Assembly (NCBI RefSeq): GCF_019038595.1
Contig: NZ_JAHOPF010000006.1
Location: 87,199-151,198, forward strand
Reading direction: 5' to 3'
Length of the DNA stretch: 64,000 nt
Source: Kaistella soli
GTDB taxonomy: Bacteria > Bacteroidota > Bacteroidia > Flavobacteriales > Weeksellaceae
In this document: in pieces, positions 36,054 through 44,797 of the stretch
Position numbering within the stretch: position 1 is the stretch's first letter
Layout of the letters: every line of letters begins with the position of its first letter
Made by a program: the position numbers and the translations under genes
Notes under the pieces: model-generated
The model's input: the letters and a program-made list of their open reading frames with translations, nothing else
Databases searched by the model: none
Told to the model about the DNA's origin: nothing

Positions 36054-37169
36054 TTATTTAAGTTCAGGTGAGATGACCATACCTGTTGGGCAGCCGCTGT
36101 TTTCTACCGTTCCCGGCACCGTAACGCATTTGTCATAAAGATCGATAACACCGTCTAAATCCATATCCAGAGCAACCCCAGCACCGTCAACTCTTGCTCC
36201 TGCCGGAGTATCAAGCTGTCGGTCCCAATCGTCACAAACGCCGTCGTTATCGTTATCCCCTTTAACGCACACCACAAAATCATCAGAAGCACTTTCTAAA
36301 ACACTTGTTTTGTAATAAGCTTCCTGTAAAGGATCATGCCACGCTAGATGGGAACTGTGTTTTCCTAATTTGAAAGTAAGACCCAGATTCACAGTTAACA
36401 TATTATCACTGTAAGAATCGTTAATTAAGTTATAATTAATCCGCGGATTGCCTGTGTCTCTCAGATCACCGCCGCCGTCAAATTCTTCATCACCGCTGAC
36501 GATATACATCGTTCTCAGTTCAAGATCAAGTAGGTTTGAAACATTATATTTCAGACCAAGACCTCCCTGAAAGAAAAATGAACCGATATTGAATTTCTGG
36601 TCAACAGCCAAAGGGAAAGTCCGTGGATTATAGTTGGAAATATCATTATCCAGAAGCAGCGTTTCATACGCCATCAGACCTATCCCGCCATATCCGTGAA
36701 GAGCCCATCTGTAAGGCGAATGATTATCTACCCGCCGTAAAAGATTTGAAAAATTGACGTCTCCCAATACAGAAATCTGCTGGTATTTTGTCCAGGCATT
36801 GGCAACCCCAGCTTTTACACCTTCGGCTCCCGGTAATTGTCCTTTTTGGTTAGATTTGCCCATTTGGTACTGCAGACTGAGACCAAAAACATGGGAAATC
36901 TGTTTATCAAGACTTACGTAGGCGTTATAGCCCCAGTTGATTTTACCGTCATAGAAAGAGGTCAAATCAGCGTTTGTCATCAAAGCAGCACCTCCACCAA
37001 CGGAGACTGCCCAGTCATTAAACCTTTTGGCAGAATTGTCAAACTGTTGAACATTGGCAGAGCCACTTGAATACGTGTTCGGATAATCATTTGAACCCGC
37101 AGCTGATGTTCTGTCCTGAGCATAGAAAACCATTGGAAGGGTTAATGTTAAAAATAAACCTAATTTCAT
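36054..37169 (-). CDS. OmpA-like outer membrane protein lacking the OmpA C-terminal domain
   Basis: 371 aa; tandem paralogue of the downstream OmpA gene, 30 bases away. Both share SGSANV and KRFNDWA-SVG near the N-terminus, LLRRVDN-SP-RWALHGY in the barrel, and nearly identical TSP3 repeats (DNDGVCDDWDRQLDTPAGA, DLDGVIDLYDKC). The protein stops 12 residues after the NSGCPTG that precedes the peptidoglycan-binding domain in the neighbour. Either a natural short porin or a gene truncated by deletion. No frameshift remnant of the missing domain is visible in the 30-base gap. Confidence 0.85.
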   Translation of the reverse strand: MKLGLFLTLTLPMVFYAQDRTSAAGSNDYPNTYSSGSANVQQFDNSAKRFNDWAVSVGGGAALMTNADLTSFYDGKINWGYNAYVSLDKQISHVFGLSLQYQMGKSNQKGQLPGAEGVKAGVANAWTKYQQISVLGDVNFSNLLRRVDNHSPYRWALHGYGGIGLMAYETLLLDNDISNYNPRTFPLAVDQKFNIGSFFFQGGLGLKYNVSNLLDLELRTMYIVSGDEEFDGGGDLRDTGNPRINYNLINDSYSDNMLTVNLGLTFKLGKHSSHLAWHDPLQEAYYKTSVLESASDDFVVCVKGDNDNDGVCDDWDRQLDTPAGARVDGAGVALDMDLDGVIDLYDKCVTVPGTVENSGCPTGMVISPELK

Positions 37170-37180
37170 ACTTTATGTTT

Positions 37181-37603
37181 TTAATGTGTTTTAATACTCT
37201 GCAACAACTTTCTGGAAAAATCACGTTTATATAAATGCCTTACATGAGGAATCTGAAGAGTTTTACACTCAAATATTATACGGTCATACAGTACAATATC
37301 AATATCGATTACCCGGTCTACATACCCCTTTGTTATCAATGAATCTTCTGTTCTTCCCATATCAAACTCTATTCCTTTTATCAGATTCAGAAGTTTTATG
37401 GGGGAAAATTGTGTTTTTAATACTAATGCAATATTACAAAAAATATTATTACTTACAAATTCAACGGGTTGGGTATGAAGAATTTCTGATGTAGCTAAAA
37501 TAGTGCCAATCTCACTTGCGATAAGGTTTTTCGCTGCTTCAATGTTTTTCTCCGGGTTTCCCAGATTGCTTCCGAGTAACAAAGTTACCAAATGTTGCGA
37601 CAT
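37181..37603 (-). CDS. folK: 2-amino-4-hydroxy-6-hydroxymethyldihydropteridine diphosphokinase
   Basis: Pyrophosphokinase of folate synthesis. 140 aa, shorter than the ~160-aa norm. LLLGSNLGNPEKNIEAAKNL at the N-terminus, SEILHTQPVEFVSNNIFCNI (near residue 41), KLLNLIKGIEFDMGR and the metal-binding VIDIDIVLYDRIIFE (near 94) are all present. It is followed by the two OmpA-like genes with an 11-base spacer and may share their transcript. A -7-like element for folK (TATATTTG, minus strand, 37659-37652) lies inside the divergent sppA gene. Confidence 0.92.
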   Translation of the reverse strand: MSQHLVTLLLGSNLGNPEKNIEAAKNLIASEIGTILATSEILHTQPVEFVSNNIFCNIALVLKTQFSPIKLLNLIKGIEFDMGRTEDSLITKGYVDRVIDIDIVLYDRIIFECKTLQIPHVRHLYKRDFSRKLLQSIKTH

Positions 37604-37623
37604 ATTGTAAAATATAAAATTTT

Positions 37624-39381
37624 ATGAGAAGTTTTGTTAAAAATGTCTTAGCAAATATAGTGGCAATTATGATTATTGCGGCGGTTTTTTTCATGTTTTT
37701 ACTTACCCTTGTAGTAGTGAGCATGTTTAGTGACAGCCACAAAGCCACAGTTAAAAACAACTCTGTCCTCACTTTAGACTTTAAAACCAATATTATCGAC
37801 AGCCCTACGGAGGAAAGCGGCGAACTTTTCACATTTAACGAAAAAGAAAAGAACATCCTTATTTTCGACATGCTGGAAGCAATTAAAAAAGCAAAGACCG
37901 ATGACAAAATAAAGGGAATCAGCATTGAGACCGACGGAATAAAAGCAGGTATGACTCAACTTGATGACATCCGTACAGCTTTGGAAGATTTCAAAAAAAG
38001 CGGAAAATTTGTTTATGCCTACGGTAATTCGGTATCACAGTCGGCCTATTATTTAGGTTCAGTGGCGGATCAGTACTTTCTGAATCCGTCCGGAGGTATT
38101 GAACTCAAAGGACTTTCCACCGAGATTCTTTACATGAAAAGTTTCGCGGACAAATATGGAATCGGAATACAGGTCATCCGTCACGGGAAATATAAATCTG
38201 CTGTGGAACCGTTTTTAAGAGATGATATGTCTCCGGAAAACAAAGAGCAGCTTTCCGTTTTGCTTAAAGACTTATGGTCAGCAAAGTCATTAAAAATGGC
38301 CGGTTCCAGAAAAATAGATACCGCACAGTTCAGAACTGTTGTGGACAGCCTTTACGGTATCATTCCGGATCTGAGCTTACAGCATAAACTTGCAGACCGT
38401 CTCATTCAGAAAACGGAGTACGATAATTTAATGAAGGCAAAACTCAATGTCAAGGAAAAAGACAAGCTTAATAAAATATCGTTCAGCAAATACATCAGCT
38501 CCTTCAGTGAAGACAATACCAAAAAAGAGGATCAGGTTGCGGTGCTTTACGCTTCCGGAGCAATCTATAACGGCGAAGGCAACGACGCGGTTTATTCTGA
38601 AAATTTTGTGAAAGAAATTAAAAAACTTACTGAAAACGATAAAATCAAAGCGGTGGTTTTCAGAATTAATTCGCCAGGAGGAAGCGCTAATGCTTCAGAT
38701 GAAATTCTTTTTGAAATGCAGCAGCTGAAAAAGAAAAAACCGGTAGTGGTTTCTTTTGGAGACTATGCAGCTTCCGGCGGTTATTACATTGCAATGGCAG
38801 CGGATAAAATCTATTCGGAGCCCAATACTTTAACCGGCTCCATCGGCGTTTTCGGAATCATTCCTTATTTTAAAGAGATCGCGAATAAAAACGGCTTAAG
38901 TTCTCATGCGGTAAACACCAATGCCAATTCCAATATGTATTCACCGATCAACGGCATTACGCCCGGCGGAGTATCCATCATGACAAGAAGTGTGGAACAG
39001 ACCTATAAAAGATTCGTACATTTCGTTACCCAAAACAGAAATAAATCTTTCACACAGATTGACGAAGTGGGCGGCGGAAGAGTGTGGAGCGGAACGCGTG
39101 CTAAACAGTTAGGTCTTGTTGACGAACTGGGAACTTTAAATGATGCCATCGCCTTTGCAGCTCAGAAAGCGAAACTCAAAAATTATAACGTAGCAACGTA
39201 TCCTAAAAAAGTCACCAAACTGGAACAGATTTTTAAAGATATGGACGAAGATGAAATATCCGCGAGACTGATTAAAAACAAAATCGGTAAGGAAAACTAT
39301 AAGATCTTCGAACAGGTGACAAACCCAAAACTGAAAAGCGAAGTGATGATGGAAATGCCTTATCAGATTAAATTCGACTGA
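37624..39381 (+). CDS. sppA: Signal peptide peptidase SppA, 67K type
   Basis: Membrane-anchored serine/lysine protease degrading cleaved signal peptides. 585 aa, tandem S49 domains. N-terminal membrane segment (IVAIMIIAAVFFMFLLTLVV), catalytic lysine in QVIRHGKYKSAVEPF (near residue 191) in the first domain and the nucleophilic serine in VSFGDYAASGGYYIAMAAD (near 383) in the second, followed by GSIGVFG. Divergent from folK with 20 bases between starts. Confidence 0.94.
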   Translation: MRSFVKNVLANIVAIMIIAAVFFMFLLTLVVVSMFSDSHKATVKNNSVLTLDFKTNIIDSPTEESGELFTFNEKEKNILIFDMLEAIKKAKTDDKIKGISIETDGIKAGMTQLDDIRTALEDFKKSGKFVYAYGNSVSQSAYYLGSVADQYFLNPSGGIELKGLSTEILYMKSFADKYGIGIQVIRHGKYKSAVEPFLRDDMSPENKEQLSVLLKDLWSAKSLKMAGSRKIDTAQFRTVVDSLYGIIPDLSLQHKLADRLIQKTEYDNLMKAKLNVKEKDKLNKISFSKYISSFSEDNTKKEDQVAVLYASGAIYNGEGNDAVYSENFVKEIKKLTENDKIKAVVFRINSPGGSANASDEILFEMQQLKKKKPVVVSFGDYAASGGYYIAMAADKIYSEPNTLTGSIGVFGIIPYFKEIANKNGLSSHAVNTNANSNMYSPINGITPGGVSIMTRSVEQTYKRFVHFVTQNRNKSFTQIDEVGGGRVWSGTRAKQLGLVDELGTLNDAIAFAAQKAKLKNYNVATYPKKVTKLEQIFKDMDEDEISARLIKNKIGKENYKIFEQVTNPKLKSEVMMEMPYQIKFD

Positions 39382-39401
39382 CCAGATTAAAAAATCATAA
39401 A

Positions 39402-39437
39402 AAAAATCCCGGACTGAAAATTCAGACCGGGATTTTA
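39402..39437. terminator. Bidirectional terminator after sppA
   Basis: AATCCCGG(A)CTGAA with TTCAG(A)CCGGGATT, flanked by A and T tracts. It separates convergent sppA and the GlsB-family gene. Confidence 0.85.
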
Positions 39438-39452
39438 TTTTTTGTAAAGTTA

Positions 39453-39707
39453 TTAAGCTCTTCTGGTAGCTACTCCGTAAATCCAGAGGACAACCAAAGC
39501 ACCTACTACTGCAAGCAGCATACTTTTGATGTCGAAATCGTTTACAGTTCCCCATCCGAGCATACTGCCGATCCATCCTCCAACGAATGCTCCTACAATA
39601 CCTAAGATAATAGTGAGTAACCATCCCATTCCCTGATTTCCAGGCATGATGAATTTAGCGATTGCACCTGCGATAAGACCAAAAATGATCCAAGTTAAAA
39701 TACCCAT
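39453..39707 (-). CDS. GlsB/YeaQ/YmgE family stress-response membrane protein
   Basis: 84 aa, three hydrophobic segments: ILTWIIFGLIAGAIAKFIMP, WLLTIILGIVGAFVGGWIGS and a C-terminal helix. The GAIAKFIMPGNQGMGWLLTI pattern is the family hallmark (transglycosylase-associated). Role in stress or acid tolerance is inferred from homologues; molecular activity unknown. It ends with a short basic tail. Confidence 0.88.
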   Translation of the reverse strand: MGILTWIIFGLIAGAIAKFIMPGNQGMGWLLTIILGIVGAFVGGWIGSMLGWGTVNDFDIKSMLLAVVGALVVLWIYGVATRRA

Positions 39708-39787
39708 AGTTTTAAAATTTTAATGTTAATATTTAGTAAATGGTTTTCCAATATTATAAAAAAGCAATTAAAACTATGAAATAGTTA

Positions 39788-40744
39788 TCAATTACGTTTT
39801 CTGAAAAAAGAATCTACAAATTCCGTTCCATTAAATAACTGAAGGTCCGTCATTTTTTCACCAACACCAATATATTTTACCGGAATCTGAAACTGATCAG
39901 AAATTCCGATCACGACTCCGCCTTTTGCTGTACCGTCTAATTTAGTCACAGCCAGAGCATTAACTTCCGTTGCCGCTGTAAACTGCTTCGCCTGCTCAAA
40001 AGCATTCTGTCCGGTTGAACCGTCCAGCACCAAAAGAATTTCATGAGGCGCATCCGGAATAACCTTCTGCATCACCCTTTTAATTTTGGTAAGTTCGTTC
40101 ATCAGATTCACTTTATTGTGAAGTCTTCCTGCAGTATCAATAATCACTACATCTGCCTGATTGGCCACGGCACTCTGCACCGTATCAAAGGCTACAGAAG
40201 CAGGATCAGAACCCATGCCCTGTTTCACAATAGGTACACCTACCCTTTCACTCCAGATCACGAGCTGATCAACCGCCGCCGCGCGAAAAGTATCCGCTGC
40301 ACCAAGAACCACTTTTCTTCCTTCAGATTTAAACTGATGGGCAAGTTTCCCGATGGTCGTAGTTTTACCTACACCGTTTACTCCAACTACCATGATGACG
40401 TAAGGCTTTTTAGTCTCGTCGATATTTCCTGTGCCTGAATGTGGGTTTTCCAGAAGAAGACCGGAAATTTCTTCCCGGAGGATCGTATTCAGTTCATCGG
40501 TTCCCACAAATTTGTCTCTGGCGACGCGTTCTTCAATTCTCTGTATAATTTTTATCGTCGTAGAAGCGCCAACATCAGATGCAATCAGAATCTCTTCCAG
40601 ATCATCCAGCACTTCATCATCTACTTTTGATTTTCCGACAACCGCTTTGGAGATCTTTTCAAAAAATCCCTGATTGGATTTTTCCAGCCCCTTGTCCAAA
40701 GTTTCCTTTTCCTCTTTTTTAAATATATTTTTATACCAGCTCAT
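39788..40744 (-). CDS. ftsY: Signal recognition particle receptor FtsY
   Basis: SRP-dependent membrane protein targeting GTPase. 318 aa, with a short N region instead of the long acidic A domain of E. coli. G1 VGVNGVGKTTTIGKLAHQF (near residue 119), DTFRAAAVDQLVIW, G3 VIIDTAGRLHNK, G4 VTKLDGTAKGGVVIG (near 270) and the closing GVGEKMTDLQLF are complete. It lies downstream of rpmB-rpmG-DUF4295, the common Bacteroidota order, but a hairpin at 40811-40838 intervenes. Confidence 0.96.
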   Translation of the reverse strand: MSWYKNIFKKEEKETLDKGLEKSNQGFFEKISKAVVGKSKVDDEVLDDLEEILIASDVGASTTIKIIQRIEERVARDKFVGTDELNTILREEISGLLLENPHSGTGNIDETKKPYVIMVVGVNGVGKTTTIGKLAHQFKSEGRKVVLGAADTFRAAAVDQLVIWSERVGVPIVKQGMGSDPASVAFDTVQSAVANQADVVIIDTAGRLHNKVNLMNELTKIKRVMQKVIPDAPHEILLVLDGSTGQNAFEQAKQFTAATEVNALAVTKLDGTAKGGVVIGISDQFQIPVKYIGVGEKMTDLQLFNGTEFVDSFFRKRN

Positions 40745-40810
40745 TTTCTGAATCCATTTTTATATTTCCGATTTTTACCCGCTTTTTAAAAGCAGAGCAA
40801 ATATAACAAA

Positions 40811-40838
40811 AAAACTACCCAAAAAATTTGGATAGTTC
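40811..40838 (-). terminator. Weak hairpin downstream of the DUF4295 gene
   Basis: AACTA(C)CCAAA pairs with TTTGG(A)TAGTT with one mismatch and an A-rich loop, flanked by A/T tracts. Probable attenuating terminator before ftsY. Confidence 0.55.
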
Positions 40839-40860
40839 TATATCATAAGCGTGTGTAGAA

Positions 40861-41016
40861 TTATTTTTTCAAATAACTGTCTACATCATCAGCATTCATT
40901 ACTTTTTCTTCGAAAATGTAAGCACCAGATTTAGGAGACTTTACCATTTTCACTACTTTGGTCATTTTCTTGGAACCTGCACCACCCTGAAGCGTTGCTA
41001 CTACTTTCTTTGCCAT
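40861..41016 (-). CDS. DUF4295 family small basic protein
   Basis: 51 aa, MAKKVVATLQGGAGSKKMTK followed by VVKMVKSPKSGAYIFEEKVM and a C-terminal DDVDSYLKK. This tiny basic protein is found in Bacteroidota directly after rpmG and is probably ribosome-associated; its exact role is not known. Read directly from the sequence: 20 bases downstream of rpmG, same strand, clean ATG and TAA. Confidence 0.92.
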   Translation of the reverse strand: MAKKVVATLQGGAGSKKMTKVVKMVKSPKSGAYIFEEKVMNADDVDSYLKK

Positions 41017-41035
41017 CTTTTATTTTTTTAAAAAA

Positions 41036-41218
41036 TTACTTGATTTCTTTGTGAAGGGTGTATTTTTTAAGAACAGGATTGAATTTTTTCAGCTCCAATC
41101 TCTCGGTAGTGTTCTTTTTATTTTTAGTCGTAATGTATCTTGACATTCCTGCTACACCTGTTTCTTTATGCTCTGTGCATTCCAGAATCACCTGTACTCT
41201 GTTACCTTTTTTAGCCAT
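41036..41218 (-). CDS. rpmG: 50S ribosomal protein L33
   Basis: 60 aa. [15 protein letters not shown] and [20 protein letters not shown] with KYNP-like [13 protein letters not shown] are diagnostic. Only one cysteine remains, so this is a zinc-independent form. Its ATG overlaps the rpmB stop by one base (TAATG), coupling the two. Confidence 0.97.
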   Translation of the reverse strand: MAKKGNRVQVILECTEHKETGVAGMSRYITTKNKKNTTERLELKKFNPVLKKYTLHKEIK

Positions 41219-41463
41219 TACTTATCTTTTTTTATAAATCCGTTTCTTGTTGCTCTTTCCACTGCTTCTTCGATACCAATCTTGTTGATAATTCTCAATC
41301 CGTGGGCAGTAACTTTCAGTGTTACAGATTTTTCCTGCTCCGGAAGGTAAAATTTCTTCTCCAATAAGTTAATCTCAAAACGACGCTTCGTTTTGTTATT
41401 AGCGTGAGAAACATTGTTTCCAACCATTGCACGCTTTCCTGTTATCTGGCAAATTCTTGACAT
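41218..41463 (-). CDS. rpmB: 50S ribosomal protein L28
   Basis: 81 aa. [33 protein letters not shown] and the C-terminal [20 protein letters not shown] are typical of L28. First gene of the rpmB-rpmG-DUF4295 unit. Confidence 0.97.
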   Translation of the reverse strand: MSRICQITGKRAMVGNNVSHANNKTKRRFEINLLEKKFYLPEQEKSVTLKVTAHGLRIINKIGIEEAVERATRNGFIKKDK

Positions 41464-41641
41464 ATCTCGATGTTCTTTATTACTACTTATTATATTTGAG
41501 AGTGCAAAATAACGAAGAAAAATTCAGATAGACAAATATTTGTAAAATTAATCTGGATAAATTTTATAAATACTGAATTACAAAAGGTTTACAGCAGCTA
41601 AAATGATTCCGATAATTCAAATTTCCTCTCCAAAAATACCT

Positions 41642-42661
41642 CTATATTATATTTACTTCCCGCTCGAGCTCGATCCCGAATCTTTCTTTCACCGAACCGA
41701 TAATCAGCGATGAAAAATCATAAATTTCTTTTCCTGAAGCAAGTCCGGTTTTATTGACGATCACCAGTGCCTGAAGCTCATGGGATGCTACATTTCCTAT
41801 CTGTTTTCCTTTCCAGCCGCACTGCTCGATAAGCCAGCCCGCAGGAACCTTTACAGCATTACCGTTCGGGTAACCCGGAATATCCGGAAATTTCATCTTC
41901 AGCTTTTCAAACTGCTCCAAAGGAATCGTTGGATTCTTGAAAAAACTTCCCGCATTTCCGGTAACTTTCGGATCCGGAAGTTTACTTTGACGGATATGGA
42001 TCACGGCTTCCGAAACATCCTGAATACCTGGATTTTCGATCCCCATTTTTTCAAGTTCTGTTTTGATCGCACCATATTCGGTTTTAATGACATGGTTGTT
42101 GGTGGTCAGCTTAAAGCTAACTTCCAGAATCACATATTTTCCTTTTCCTTCTTTTTTAAAAATAGAATCGCGGTAACCGAAATCGCATTTTTCAGCATCA
42201 AAAACCTCCGTTTGAAGGGTTTCAAGACTTAGTACGGTACAGTTCACGAAAGTATCTTTAATTTCTGTTCCGTAAGCGCCGATATTCTGCATGGGCGAAG
42301 TGCCGACGTTTCCGGGAATCAGGGATAAATTTTCAAGACCGCCGTAATTTTTGCGAAGACAGTACTGCACAAATTCATGCCAGTTCTCCCCTGCTTTTGC
42401 GGTGACTAAAACTTGGTTCTCATTCAGTATTTTTTCCGAAATTCCTTTCAAATTCAGCTGAATAACCAAACCGTCGAAGTTTTCAGTAAAAAGCACATTG
42501 CTCCCGCCGCCTAAAAAAAGCGTTTTCAAATCCCTGGCTTTGGCAAATTCAAGAGCATTTTTAAGTTCATCAAAATTTCCTGCCTGCGCAAAATATTTTG
42601 CAGAGACCTCTACTCCGAAGGTATTGTGATTTTTTAAAGAATAATTTTCCTGAACGTTCAT
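41642..42661 (-). CDS. murB: UDP-N-acetylenolpyruvoylglucosamine reductase
   Basis: NADPH/FAD enzyme making UDP-MurNAc for peptidoglycan. 339 aa, type I architecture. N-terminal LKNHNTFGVEVSAKYFAQA, FAD loop LFLGGGSNVLFTENFDG (near residue 44), LIPGNVGTSPMQNIGAYG (near 112), and the catalytic serine in TGNAGSFFKNPTI (near 237), followed by PAGWLIEQCGWKGKQIGNV. Four bases downstream of the DUF2199 gene. Confidence 0.95.
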   Translation of the reverse strand: MNVQENYSLKNHNTFGVEVSAKYFAQAGNFDELKNALEFAKARDLKTLFLGGGSNVLFTENFDGLVIQLNLKGISEKILNENQVLVTAKAGENWHEFVQYCLRKNYGGLENLSLIPGNVGTSPMQNIGAYGTEIKDTFVNCTVLSLETLQTEVFDAEKCDFGYRDSIFKKEGKGKYVILEVSFKLTTNNHVIKTEYGAIKTELEKMGIENPGIQDVSEAVIHIRQSKLPDPKVTGNAGSFFKNPTIPLEQFEKLKMKFPDIPGYPNGNAVKVPAGWLIEQCGWKGKQIGNVASHELQALVIVNKTGLASGKEIYDFSSLIIGSVKERFGIELEREVNII

Positions 42662-42664
42662 GTA

Positions 42665-43180
42665 TTATTGAGGTTTTTTTACGGGCATTTGATGAATTCT
42701 TTTTTCCGCTTCTTCTTTCGTAATTCCGTGATAAAAATCGTTTACAAAAGGATGATCCACATCTAAATGCGGATAAATTTCGGGTCGTAAATTCCCTTTT
42801 TTCGTTTTCACATCCACGGGAATTCCTTTTTCAAACTTATAATCCGGAAGTGCATTACTCAACCAACCGAAATACAGGGTTTCGTGATTTTCATTCCCAA
42901 AATTAAACAGATAATCTTCATAACTTTCTTCACTCAAAGAAACCCAAAGTACATATTCCAGGTAGAGCGAAGTTTTTGCAATCTTCTGCTTTAGCAGCAC
43001 ACGAATAAAATGATCAGTACGGTCCGGATATTCAATGGTACAGAAATCGGAATCAATAAACACTGCATTCTGTTTCTGCTCTTCCGAAAGCCAGTAATAA
43101 GAATTAGGATACGCAAAAGTTAACGACGGATATTCGGTATGAATTTCCCCACAAATACTGCATTTAAATTTTGAATCCAT
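42665..43180 (-). CDS. DUF2199 family protein
   Basis: 171 aa cytoplasmic protein. The N-terminal CSICGEIHTEYPSLTFAYPN and DSDFCTIEYPDRTDHFIRVLL are the DUF2199 pattern; a CxxC pair at residues 7-10 could bind metal. Function unknown. Upstream of murB and probably co-transcribed. Confidence 0.82.
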   Translation of the reverse strand: MDSKFKCSICGEIHTEYPSLTFAYPNSYYWLSEEQKQNAVFIDSDFCTIEYPDRTDHFIRVLLKQKIAKTSLYLEYVLWVSLSEESYEDYLFNFGNENHETLYFGWLSNALPDYKFEKGIPVDVKTKKGNLRPEIYPHLDVDHPFVNDFYHGITKEEAEKRIHQMPVKKPQ

Positions 43181-43245
43181 TTTTAACGGTGACCTGTTTC
43201 AACAAACTTATATTAATTCCGGCCGAAGCCGGTACTTTTACACAT

Positions 43246-43268
43246 AAAAACGGGCTGAAGCCCGTTTC
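43246..43268 (-). terminator. Terminator downstream of the aminotransferase gene
   Basis: AAACGGGCT with AGCCCGTTT, loop GA, flanked by A and T tracts, nine bases past the aminotransferase stop on the minus strand. A second small palindrome, CCGGC(CGAA)GCCGG, lies at 43219-43232. Confidence 0.7.
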
Positions 43269-43276
43269 TGATGAAT

Positions 43277-44482
43277 TTAGAGATTAAACTCAATTTTATA
43301 TTTCTGCAGCGCGTCATTCAGCAGTTCTACGCTTCTGCGCAAATCCGCTTCCTTCAGAACATAAGCAATACGCACCTGTTTTTTTCCAAGTTTCGGATTG
43401 CTGTAGAAACCGCTCATCGGAGCTACCATAATGGTTTCGCCGTTGTGGGAATAATGCTCCAGCAGCCACTGTGCAAACCTGTCCGAATCGTCCACAGGAA
43501 GCTCGGCAACACAGTAAAATGCGCCTTTGGGTTTCGGGCAGATCACGCCGGGAATTCCGTTCAGCAGATCAACCAGCACATTTCTGCGGTGGGTATATTC
43601 TTCCCGAACTTTCATAATATAGGCCGAATCGTTTTGGTGGGCAGCAGTTGCAGCAATCTGTCCCAGAAGAACCGGGCTCAGCCTTGCCTGCGCAAAAAGC
43701 ATCGCGGCATCATGAATTTTTTTCGAACGCGTGATCAGACAGCCAATTCTCGCACCGCACATCGAATAACGCTTGGATTCCGAATCGATGATAATACAGT
43801 TTTCTGCAATTTCCGGGAAGGCAAGCATCGAAATCTGCTGCTTTCCGTCGTAGACATATTCACGGTAAACTTCGTCAGAAATAACCACGATATCGTGTTT
43901 CAGGGCGATCTCCGCAAGTTTCTGAAGTTCTTCCCTGGTATAGAGATATCCTGAAGGATTTCCTGGATTGCAGATAATAATCGCGCGGGTTTTCGGAGTG
44001 ATTTTTTTCTCAAACTCCTCAACCGGTGGAAGGGAAAAACCTGTATCAATCGTTGACGGAACCGCCACAACCTTCACATTGAACGTATTGGTAAATCCGT
44101 TGTAATTTGCATAATAAGGCTCCGGAATAATCACTTCATCTCCGTCGTCACACAGCGTGGAAATGGCAAAATTCAAAGCCTCCGAACCTCCGTTGGTTAC
44201 GATGAAGTTATCGGTCGTCAGATCTGTAAAACCGAGGGAATGATAATAAGTATTGAGTGCCGTTCTGTATTCGATATTTCCTTCAGAAAGAGCATATTCA
44301 AAAATCTTAAGATGATTGTTTTTTACTGCATTCAAAGCAGTTTCCGGCGTTTCAATATCCGGCTGTCCAATATTGAGATGATATACTTTAAGGCCTTTCT
44401 GTTTGGCTTTGATCGCAAACGGAACCAGTTTCCTGACAGGCGAAGCAGGCATATTTTCTGCTCGGTGTGAAATTTTAGGCAT
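43277..44482 (-). CDS. Pyridoxal phosphate-dependent class I/II aminotransferase
   Basis: 401 aa. HLNIGQPDIETPETALNAV (near residue 35), VTNGGSEALNFAISTLCDDG, the pocket Asn in ICNPGNPSGYLYTREEL (near 173), VISDEVYREYVYDG and the PLP lysine in IIDSESKRYSMCGARIGCLI (near 235) place it in the aspartate-aminotransferase fold I group. Substrate (aspartate, aromatic or other) cannot be fixed. A -7 element lies 17 bases upstream and a structured element beyond it. Confidence 0.88.
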   Translation of the reverse strand: MPKISHRAENMPASPVRKLVPFAIKAKQKGLKVYHLNIGQPDIETPETALNAVKNNHLKIFEYALSEGNIEYRTALNTYYHSLGFTDLTTDNFIVTNGGSEALNFAISTLCDDGDEVIIPEPYYANYNGFTNTFNVKVVAVPSTIDTGFSLPPVEEFEKKITPKTRAIIICNPGNPSGYLYTREELQKLAEIALKHDIVVISDEVYREYVYDGKQQISMLAFPEIAENCIIIDSESKRYSMCGARIGCLITRSKKIHDAAMLFAQARLSPVLLGQIAATAAHQNDSAYIMKVREEYTHRRNVLVDLLNGIPGVICPKPKGAFYCVAELPVDDSDRFAQWLLEHYSHNGETIMVAPMSGFYSNPKLGKKQVRIAYVLKEADLRRSVELLNDALQKYKIEFNL

Positions 44483-44498
44483 TATTTTGAATTTTGAA

Positions 44499-44506
44499 CA
44501 AAAATA
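44499..44506 (-). promoter_or_regulatory. -7 element of the aminotransferase promoter
   Basis: Minus-strand TATTTTTG matches TAnnTTTG. The predicted leader is about 10 nt. Confidence 0.4.
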
Positions 44507-44549
44507 AGAAATTTTTCAGGAGCAATGAAATCCCTGATCCTCCAAAAAG

Positions 44550-44675
44550 ACAGACCGGCTTTCACTACTCGCTTTTTTGCTTGCCGGCGCGCAGGGCTTT
44601 CGTCGATTTTTCTCCGCGAAAAATTCTCCTCCCATAAGCAAAAAGAGCTCAGACATGCCGTTCAATCCGGGCTAG
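44550..44675 (-). ncRNA. Structured intergenic element (possible flavobacterial repeat RNA)
   Basis: In a 315-bp gap without a credible gene. On the minus strand a near-complementary outer stem pairs AGCCCGG (44673-44667) with CCGGTCT (44558-44552). A nested stem pairs the CTTTTTGCTT region (about 44645-44636) with AAGCAAAAAAG (44582-44572), and an inner hairpin ATTTTTC/GAAAAAT lies at about 44605-44625. The layout recalls recurrent structured intergenic elements of Flavobacteriia. I cannot name a family with certainty; Rfam Flavo-1 would be the first model to test. The 66-codon plus-strand ORF across it shows no protein-like pattern. Confidence 0.45.
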
Positions 44676-44704
44676 AAGATCTTTCACTACTCCTCCCAAA
44701 AGAA

Positions 44705-44733
44705 AAAACCGCTCAGAAACTCTGAACGGTTTT
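44705..44733 (-). terminator. Terminator downstream of the M3 peptidase gene
   Basis: AAAACCG(C)TCAGA pairs with TCTGA(A)CGGTTTT, loop AAC, followed on the minus strand by T-rich sequence. Confidence 0.75.
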
Positions 44734-44765
44734 ATTATAATCTAGCGGAACTCTGACATCAAACA

Positions 44766-44795
44766 TCCATCTTCCATCTTCCGCCTTCCGCCTTC
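44766..44795. repeat. Short heptanucleotide tract (CCATCTT/CCGCCTT)
   Basis: About four tandem 7-mers, CCATCTT twice and CCGCCTT twice, ending just before the stop of the M3 peptidase gene. Related CATCCAGCTTCC strings occur near 52475, 52866 and 53055. Confidence 0.6.
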
Positions 44796-44797
44796 CT

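Noticed and set aside
44525..44725. 66-codon plus-strand ORF in the 315-bp gap
   Set aside because: Runs through the complementary arms of a structured element and the terminator; composition is not protein-like.
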